From contig JAKUCV010000277.1 of assembly GCA_028386065.3 (NCBI GenBank), positions 1 to 64,000 of the forward strand: a stretch of DNA of 64,000 nt, read 5' to 3'. Under the pieces are notes generated by a model. It did no database searches. It saw only the letters and a list, made by a program, of their open reading frames with translations, and was not told the DNA's origin. Numbering within the stretch: position 1 is the stretch's first letter; each line of letters begins with the position of its first letter. This document shows positions 56,528 to 64,000 of this stretch, piece by piece. Origin of the DNA: Turnera subulata (taxonomy: Eukaryota; Streptophyta; Magnoliopsida; Malpighiales; Passifloraceae). A program made the translations under genes and the position numbers.

Positions 56528-58325
56528 GACCATGTCACGTCACCAGAGGAAATGAAGTGTAGGATTCTCATTTCCCAAAGGCATAACATTCCCAAGTCCC
56601 TCCTCAAAGAGGTCTAAACATATGACATGAAAACTTCAACAAAATGCTAATCACCTAAAATGCTGTGCACTGTGTTTCATAAACAAAATGCCACCTCAAT
56701 GCATGCGAACAGCCAGAAATCTAACCATCTCAACTGAGCTCCACAACTGCATGGATGATCAAAATGCAAAAATTGCTTTCAGACAACCAGTACCCTAAAG
56801 TAGCCAATAGCTGAGATAGCATCCTTACTGTCCCAGACAGTACAAAGTGTTGGATTTCTACTGAGGATAATAAGTTGGGTGGCGCTGAAGTGACAAACCA
56901 TATCCACCATAAGCAGATGGCATCTGTGGTTCTGAAAAGACCAGATGGGCTCCAGCGAAGCCAGAGTCCCTGGGAAACCCACAGTAGGCAAACCATAAAG
57001 CCTAGTTGATGAACCAGCATGGTTGGCAGCTGCAGAGGTGGAACCAACAAAGCCATACATCCCAGCTGGTGGTAATAAACTTGCAGCCTGTTATGGAGAA
57101 ATTCTTGTAGCAGAGGCACTAATGATCGGAACTGCAGGACCATTAGCTACAATTGTTTGAGGTCGTTTATTTCCCACCTGCCGCTGCTTCTTCCCTCGCT
57201 TCTTCCCCTTTTGCTGCTGCTTCTTTGGCTGTTCATTTTCTTGCTTCTGTGGCCTGTTATTAGAAACTGGGGCCGGTTGTTTGCTGTCTGCCTTTTGTTT
57301 CTCAAGCATTTCAATACGCTTCTCAATTTCCACCCCAGGGTACTGGGATCCCAGCTTGTGGTCATTAATGATTTTACGAACTAATTTCAATGCATTAACT
57401 TCTCTAGTTCTGGCCTCATTCTGCATGAATACTTAGTTGTACTCAGGGATAACTACATAACTTCAAGAGCCAGCCTACTAACTATTAACAAAAAACCAAG
57501 GAAAAGGCAAGCTACCTGTTACCCTGATAGAGTTATTTGTATCTTTGCATACTTCCTCTGTAGACCTTTTGGATCCTGCAGGTGTGCGCTCAAGAGTGGT
57601 ATGGGTTGGAACTTATCAGTCAGCCCAAATTTTCAAAAATAAATTTGAGAGCGGAAAAGTGTTTGCCATTATCCATAAGTTTTTGGATAAGATCGGCAGA
57701 GTAGATGGACAAAAATTATTCTGGCAGCCATTGTCTCAGGAAACACAATAAAATCAAAGGCATGTTACTGGTTGTTTGAAGAAAAAGAAATAACGTTATT
57801 TCTCTGATCAGCAATTCACTCATCCCAAAAGTCTTCAACATATCCCTTAACTCCTATTTATATTCCACGAATATTCAGCCTCTACCGAGGGAGCTCATTT
57901 TTCTGTATCATTATTCTGCTTACTGTCTAATACAAATATCCTGCCTCTACCCGAAGAACCCATGTTTCACGTATCACTCAAATTCTCTTGTGAAATTTTC
58001 CAGCTGCACCCAATTGCTTCAAATGGTGCTAAAAGTGAAAAGCTTGCAAGGAAAAAGGAAAAAAAAAAAAAAAAAAGCTAAGCGTGGGTGTAATCCATCA
58101 ACACAAGCAGTCATCACAATAATTCAATCACAAAGTAAGTCTGCCAAAATCCCATTAACAACGAATTCACGCAATAAAATCAACCACAACGAAACCAATT
58201 TAAAGCAGGCAGAAGAACAAGTGAATTGGAATTCAAACCAAACTAGAAACCTTACCACAAGTTCTCTCTCCCAGCCCAATAGATCGGCACAAAGCTACAG
58301 CCTGACTGAACTTAGCCACAAAAAA
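56528..58325 (-). pseudogene. Inverted FRIGIDA-like fragment (end of exon 1 to 3'UTR)
   Basis: Reverse-complement match to 14281-16050. It includes the last ~65 bases of exon 1 (58258-58322), intron 1, exon 2 (57480-57690), exon 3 (57425-56750) and part of the 3'UTR. The exon 2 acceptor is CCG instead of CAG, exon 2 has a frameshift, and exon 3 has a stop (after SASATRISP) and later frameshifts. Not functional. Confidence 0.9.
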
Positions 58326-58958
58326 AGAAAAACTCCACTCTTTTATTTACTGCGGATATGTTCAACGAGGATGCGAGAGCAATGAAAATGATAAGGATGG
58401 CGAGTCTGCCATCCCATTTGGTCCCGAGAAATGAAAATTAGGGGACTGCAGCTAATGAGGGATTGTTGCGTCTCTCATCACTACCGGTTTGTCACCGTGT
58501 GGTGAATTTTGCGGGTATAAAGTCTGTGTTTGAATGCATAATGCATCCTTTCCCCTCAGGTAAATCCCACAACACAACAATTTGATTTACCTTTTATTTG
58601 CTTCCCGCCCCTGTCATTTTTAGCCTCTAATCTTTACGGGCCCGTTTGGTTCGTGGGATTACTTGGGATGGGATTGAGCTTGGGATCAATCCCAGGGTGG
58701 GATGGGATTGAGTCGGGGATCGATCCTAGACCATCCTGTTTGGTTGGTGGGTTTGGGTTTGAGTTTGGGATGAAATTATAGTCTAAAATTTTGTTTGGTT
58801 TGTGGGTTTGGGATTGGGTTAGATGATAATATGACCAATTTGCCCTTGAATTTGAACTTGGTGTTTGGTTACTGGGTTTGAGTTTGGGGTGAGTTTGGGA
58901 TTGTTATTTGACTTTTCTTTCTAATTTTTTTATAGAATTGTATTTTTTTTCACATGTA
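58326..58958. repeat. Spacer with G/T-rich MITE-like repeat
   Basis: From about 58640 the text is made of variants of 'ggtttgggtttgagtttggg' and 'gggcccgtttggttcgtggg', typical of one side of a plant hAT-type MITE. The other end was not found. No gene. Confidence 0.45.
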
Positions 58959-59310
58959 TCTATATATATATATATTAAAGCAGAGACGTGAGGACACATG
59001 ACAAGTGTGATGCTGCCACGTGGCATCATGGTCTCTGCCTTAATGTGAAATGATAACTTCCATTGATGATCCTCAACATTTGACACAAGAGAAAAGACTG
59101 GGAGAAAACATATTTATTAAGATTTCATGAACCGTCTCAATTCATGATGTTTCACATCCATATTAATTCTCTCCCACCCCAAAACAACGCTTCACAATCC
59201 AGTTTTCGATTCCAAAAAGGAAAAAATGGCCAGAATATGTAGAGCCTGTTTGAAAGTGTTCTCACACCAAAAAGATACGTGAAGCACTTCCTCATCAAGA
59301 AGCACAGCGA

Positions 59311-60194
59311 GGAGAGGAGAACGATGGTGACGAATACAACGAGAGTCCGACGAGCGTGATGGAAGAGAGCAGCACCGCCGGAAGGGATGAGCGAGTCTCT
59401 CTGCCGAAGAGCATCTCCGTGACGTCTAGCTGTTACGTAAAGGCCAGCCAAGCAATAGCTGCTACTGCTATCTCTGGTAAGGCAACTCTGCCTCCAACGG
59501 CACCAGTAATTTCCTAATTCCAGTTCTATTTGATCCCTATTTTTTTTCCATCAAAAAATTCATGCACTATAATTAATTTTCATTCGTCCGCTGTTTTTTA
59601 TGAAGCGAGAGAGAGTAAAACGAAGACAGAAATTGAATTCATTTAGCAAATCCAGAGAAAGGATGAGCAGCACAGGCACAGGTCATGATCTCTCGGTCAC
59701 CACCCCCGACGACGCATTTTCCAGATTGAATACCGTCGGGTACCCTCCACTTTCTTTCTTCTCTGTTTTTATTTTTGTTTGCAATGAGGTTTGATTTGGG
59801 TATTTGTGCAAAAATTCTTCAAGGTATATATTTTTTTTACCTTGGTTGAAAGCAATTGAAAGCAGATGTTTGATTATGTTTACGATCATAGACAAGAAAA
59901 TATACTGAGGATGTTCAGAGGAAAAGGGACAGTATGAACATAACTTCAACATTCTTCCACTTTATGCTCCTGGGATAAAACCTGCAATCATGGAATTTCA
60001 TGAGGTGGTGTTTGGGAGTATATCTAATTAGTTTAGCTCCTGCCAACTAAAATTCTTTTCTTGATGTGTAGTGTCTACTACTGATTAAGTTTGTGTTCCT
60101 TTGTATAGCTGCAATTATATGGAATGAGATTAGGAAGAAGTGGATCGGTGATCAATCTCAGCAGCCACAAAAAATACCGAAAGATCATTATAAG
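59311..60194 (+). pseudogene. Captured Gag1-like clamp (DUF4050) gene fragment
   Basis: Exon-like pieces on the plus strand: 59311-59476 encodes GEENDGDEYNESPTSVMEES and ends KASQAIAATAIS before a GTAAGG donor, 59665-59740 encodes SSTGTGHDLSVTTPDDAFS, and 60109-60194 encodes AAIIWNEIRKKWIGDQSQQP between AG and GT sites. A weak match to the family's end (EMTDLW) follows near 60485. These resemble the plant proteins with a Gag1-like clamp domain. The assignment is from my memory of the family, and pieces are missing, so this is a fragment carried inside the Helitron. Confidence 0.5.
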
Positions 60195-61801
60195 GTATAT
60201 CATTTGTTTAAATATTTGCATACCGTCTCTAATCCTGGGAAATGCAATAACTTTTAGTAATTCTATACTTCTTATTTGGTTTGATGCCTAATAGAAAACG
60301 TATGATTATATATTATAAAGGAGGGAAGAGAAAGAGTGATAGGATAAGACATGCAAAAGGCGAAAGGGAATTGTGATTTTTTGGGTAGACAACATTATCT
60401 CCATACATTCATTTCTATCTCATGTACTTAAAACCAATTTTGAGCAATTCTAGATTCTAACTTATCTCATTATTTGACATTGCAGGAGATGACAGATTTA
60501 TGGGAAATAGAAAGAGAAAGAGAGAGGTAATGGAGTAGCAGGTGAAGGAAACAGGAGGGAGACCTACTGCTTGATTTTTGGGTGACAACAATGATTTTAT
60601 CTTTGGATGTTGGCTATGTTATTGCTGGTGGTTCTCTCTATATCTAATCACTGGCCATACTCAAAGTCAACACACTACTTCTTACTTGCATAGAGGTAGA
60701 GAAATCTTGATGATAAAGGTCCCTACTACCCCATTTTTTATTCTCATTTTTCCTCAAATTTTTCTCCAGGGAATTCCTTTCTTGGGTGCCCTTATCTGGC
60801 AAAAAGTGTAAGGAACAAATCGTGAAGATGCGCCAAAAAACAAACTTGAACGAAACAAATCGTGAAAATCATATAAATTAATTTAAATATGATCAGCATC
60901 CTATGGGAAAGAAAACAGAGAAGAAAGAAAGAAAAGAGAATTGAGACCGACGGCAAACAAGGAACGGACGAATGAAAATTAATCCGAGAGATATCAGGTC
61001 TGAGGTCAGATTGAAAAGATGCCCTTATCTGGTATGTTTTTATTTGACAAGGAAATATGCTGAGGATCTCAGGAAATATGCTGAGGATGTTTTCTGATGA
61101 ACGTTTGTATTTCGTTCGCTCAGGTGCTCATAGATCAAATTCAGCTATAGACAATGTTATTATTATAGCTATTAATGTAAAACCGACGTGCAATTAAAAT
61201 TGTATATGTATCTAACGTTTGGGGCCTATTATATTATATTAAAGCAGAGACCTCAATTTGGTGAGGACACCTGGCTATGGAGGCGCAGCCACGTGGCAGG
61301 TTTGAATTAATTGTGTGATTTATTATCATTAATATTATGGTCTCAACATAAGTAAAAGCGAGATATGAAAAGACTATCATAATTAAGAGATATGAAGAGA
61401 TATGAAAAGACAATGCAGAATATAAAGAGATAAAAGATATGAGAAGATAAACCATTCACGGAATATGAAAGGAATTTTACTAATTAATATAGACACCTTT
61501 GGGTAGCTATATATAGACTCCTACCCAGGGGAGTATGCTATATGCATCCGAATTTTACCCTTTTGGAAATACATAAACAACACAATTGTCTCTGCTACCC
61601 CATGCTACATTGCTCGAGGTTTGTAATCACTCTTTCTTGGCATTTGATCTTATGGTATTAGGTAAAGTTTGGATTGTTTTTGCTTTCAGCAATACAAATA
61701 TTTATATTCATTGTTACATTGTTCACACAGGTTTATCCTGTACATATTCACTACTAGCAAACTGAACAAGATTTAATTTAATTTTTCTTCTTTTTTTCCC
61801 A

Positions 61802-61894
61802 GAGAAAGTGAATGAAAAATGTGATGTCTATAGTTTTGGGGTGCAAGCCCTGGAACTGATATTGAGAAAGTATCCCATGGACCTCATTTCCTGA
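61802..61894 (+). pseudogene. Captured receptor-like kinase exon fragment
   Basis: EKVNEKCDVYSFGVQALELI then LRKYPMDLIS and a TGA. The text matches kinase subdomain IX (DVYSFGV-ALE-I-GK-P-DLIS) of LRR receptor-like kinases. It follows an AG acceptor ('tttcccag'), so it looks like a captured exon with a premature end. It lies after the inner Helitron 5' end. Confidence 0.7.
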
Positions 61895-62796
61895 CATTGA
61901 AACCACATCAATGTACCTACATTCATAAAATGCTCATGTTAGCTCTTCGCTTTTGTGAAAATAAAAGGGTAAGAGGACAACAGGTTACAAGAGGGAAGGG
62001 AAAAAGACTGGCTCTTTTTCATCCTTTTTCTTTATATCAGTTGTTTATTTTATTAGCAGTGCTAATTAAAGTGTTTCTCTTTAATTAAAGAATTCCAAGT
62101 ATTCTTTCTTTCAAAACGGGTAACACAAAAAGCAATCTAAGGCCTATAACCGTCCACCGCCAACATTACAGAACCCGCAACCAAATCGCCACCAACAATC
62201 CAGAACAACCCAGATTGGGTTAGTTCCACAAGCAACAACAAAAACGAAGGAAGAAGAAGAGGGAAACAGAGGAGACGACTCACCCGTGCTCGGCAGAGGC
62301 GCACGGTTTGTCAAGTTCTTTGCTGCAGAGACCGATTGGAGCCTCAATCACATCATACTGAGCTCCCTTCCCTCTTCCCCTCGACTTGCAGGTGGGGAAG
62401 AAAGGCGGCGGCGGCGATGAGGAAGGTAAGAACAGATAAAAGAGAACGAGAGTGAAACAAAGAAAGGAAAAAGTAAAGGAGAGAAGAGAAAGATGAAGAA
62501 GTGGGGAAGCCGAATCGGGAAGAGGAAGAGAACATGGGAGAGAAGGAGAGAACGTGGGAGAGAAGAGATAATATTATATACATTGCAAAATTGACGTGGT
62601 CACCGTTAATATCTATTAGAACTCGAATTAACTGGCGCCATAATTTGCCAGGATATGAAATAATCCTTAAATTAATAAATAATTACTAATATTAGAAATT
62701 AATCGAAATAGTACAGGCTCTTAGAAAACCCGTGTGTAACACGGCCTAATTCCACCGCGGCTCAAACCCGTGTGTAACACGGGGAGTTGCACTAGT

Positions 62797-63226
62797 TATT
62801 ATTTAAAACTAAAACCTCATAGGTATTATTTTTTGGAACCAAGATATCATTTCATAATTTTTTTTATTGACATGTAATTTTTAAACATTTATTAATTTCT
62901 GAAACTAAAACATAATTTCATTAAAATGAGTATGGACATAAAAATTGCATTAAAATTAGATGGGTATGTAATTTTTTCAGACGTATTATTTTATGAAATC
63001 CAATCCAAATTGCATAAAAATGAAGCACCCATTACATATTAAAAATAAAACCACAATGCCATCAAGGAGTGCACCCACAATACCATTTCTTCATTTGATT
63101 TCATCCAAACCTATTATTTTCATAACATCCAAACCTACAATTGTTTCCATTTTGCCATGAAAATAAGCAAAGCAATGCCATAAATTTCTTCTTTCATAAA
63201 TGTCTTACAATCTGTGCAAGAGGCTG
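62797..63226. other. AT-rich spacer
   Basis: Sequence between the Helitron end and the kinase fragment. It is A/T-rich with no coding that I can support. Confidence 0.6.
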
Positions 63227-63940
63227 CTAGGGAAACGTGGTATGCAAATAAAGAAAATATAGAACATCATGATAGAGTTTGCGTCTTGCACTTTGCACCC
63301 CTTTTTTGGCACAAATGGAAATCATTGAATTAATGTACACAAGGCAACATAAACTTTGCTCTCCCAATGTGTTAATCATAGTAGTATTATAAGTACACTC
63401 ATAGAAAATTTCCAAGAAAAGCATGATAAAAAGGAAGAAAATGTGAGGCATATGTACTGTGTTCCTGAACCTATTAGCCTTGTGTCTTGTCCTTGACCTG
63501 CTGAATAATTTTGAAGGCGGAGAGGGTGAGAACTCGAATGGTAGAGGAGGAAGATCCATGTGCCCTTTCAAGATCTTAACAATGTCACAAATGTCTGGAC
63601 TCAATTCGGGCATCCTCTCCAAACAAATCAGTGTCAAGTTGATACACAAGCTTGCCTGCTCTTGGTTGTATTCATCCTTCAATTTCTCATCAACTAGTTC
63701 TAGGATGTTCCTAGCTTGAGCCAATTGCCTGCACCAACTTATCAAATTTGCCTTCTCAAGCTTTATGGGAGAAGCAAGAACATGCAATGGCCTCCTACAA
63801 GGCACAATCACAAGAATCAAAACTCCTAAACTGTATATATCAGTCTTCTCCATCAAGTATCCACACCCACCATATTCTGGTACAACATAACATAGAGTCC
63901 CTCTCATGCTTGTTGTGCTGCTTAACTCACGGATAAACAT
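63227..63940 (-). pseudogene. Receptor-like Ser/Thr kinase C-terminus (At2g45590-like), truncated
   Basis: The minus strand reads SMRGTLCYVVPEYGGCGYLM, MEKTDIYSLGVLILVIV, NLISWCRQLAQARNILELVD, ASLCINLTLICLERMPEL and GHMDLPPLPFEFSPSPPSKL. This is the C-lobe of a receptor-like kinase of the At2g45590/At4g25390 group, from subdomain VIII on. Substitutions hit conserved spots: APE is VPE and SFG is SLG. Just upstream (63935-63990) the 'atagagtccctctcatgctt' phrase is duplicated with an in-frame stop, and the N-lobe is not in the window. I treat it as a decayed fragment. Confidence 0.75.
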
Positions 63941-64000
63941 AATATAGAGTCCCTCTCATGCTTGTATGTTCTGGGCATGTCATCATGTGATGTTACCGGT

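Larger units (their letters stand above)
58959..62796 (+). mobile_element. Helitron (non-autonomous, with captured gene fragments)
   Basis: The 5' end is TC followed by TATATATATATATATTAAAG after an A. The 3' end has the hairpin CCCGTGT-GTA-ACACGGG (62767-62783), then GAGTTGCACTAGT, where CTAG followed by host T is the Helitron end. There are no target duplications, as expected. A second 5' end of the same family starts near 61225 ('tatattaaagcagagac...gtgaggacac...gccacgtggca'), and a second 3' hairpin lies at 62728-62745. So two related Helitrons are probably nested or one has duplicated ends. No Rep/helicase is present. Captured exons are listed separately. Confidence 0.75.

Noticed and set aside
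1..64000. CRISPR arrays, bacterial operons or ribosome-binding sites
   Set aside because: This is plant nuclear DNA; no spaced identical repeats of CRISPR type. The regular repeats seen are minisatellites or hairpin arrays.
1..64000. Functional tRNA genes
   Set aside because: I found no cloverleaf with both A and B boxes and a CCA-side acceptor stem. The only B-box-like phrase (45519) is in a SINE-like insert.

Overview
This window is plant nuclear DNA from a flowering plant, most likely a eudicot. The evidence is the intron-rich genes with GT-AG introns, plant-specific families (FRIGIDA-like, AP2/ERF, F-box/PP2, plant TSPO, receptor-like kinases), AT-rich intergenic DNA, and plant-type LTR elements, hAT MITEs, a Helitron and an endogenous pararetrovirus. 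I see no species-diagnostic marker.

Layout. 1-2141 is the end of a long LTR (copy A). 4808-6288 is a spliced gene that joins an eL43 (L37a) zinc ribbon to a duplicated Ala-rich helical domain. 7299-7904 (minus) is TSPO, with three ABRE/G-box sites upstream. 8.6-13.1 kb holds decayed RNase H-like fragments and simple repeats. 13394-15729 is a FRIGIDA-like gene. 17239-17818 is a hAT-type MITE with a perfect 8-bp target duplication. 18262-22884 is a complete 13-exon ALG3 mannosyltransferase gene.

From the 3' end of ALG3 to about 53.4 kb the window is a tandem array of one segment. Each unit has an ALG3 3' tail on the plus strand, then, on the minus strand, an F-box/PP2-B-like gene and a gene that I read as an AP2/ERF DNA-binding domain spliced to a multi-exon coiled-coil C-terminus. 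Unit 1 is about 22.6-28.1 kb, unit 2 28.1-35.1 kb, unit 3 35.1-50.5 kb, and unit 4 51.5-53.4 kb (truncated). The AP2/coiled-coil gene keeps open, phase-compatible exons in all three full units, although two copies have lost their original promoter to the duplication junction. The units have been hit by several later insertions, and the other copies often supply the empty site: a Copia-like solo LTR in unit 1, polyA-tailed retroposons and another solo LTR in unit 2, and in unit 3 a 9.6-kb LTR insertion (35234-44870, TSD AAACA) that contains a pararetrovirus (MP-CP-protease-RT-RNase H) with one in-frame amber codon.

53.4-58.3 kb is a minus-strand mosaic pseudogene block: a PMS1 (MutL) fragment, an ALG3 fragment (exons 4-8) and a FRIGIDA-like fragment (end of exon 1 to 3'UTR). 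The last two are an inverted, internally deleted copy of the 14.3-21.1 kb region. 58959-62796 has the ends of a Helitron with a second Helitron 5' end nested inside it and captured gene pieces (Gag1-like clamp/DUF4050 and receptor-kinase exons). The window ends in a decayed receptor-like kinase C-terminus (63227-63940, minus).

The complete, probably active genes are the eL43-like fusion, TSPO, the FRIGIDA-like gene, ALG3, and possibly the AP2/coiled-coil copies and the unit 2 F-box gene. I see no operon-like or pathway-level link between them. The organising principle of the region is segmental duplication plus transposon insertion.
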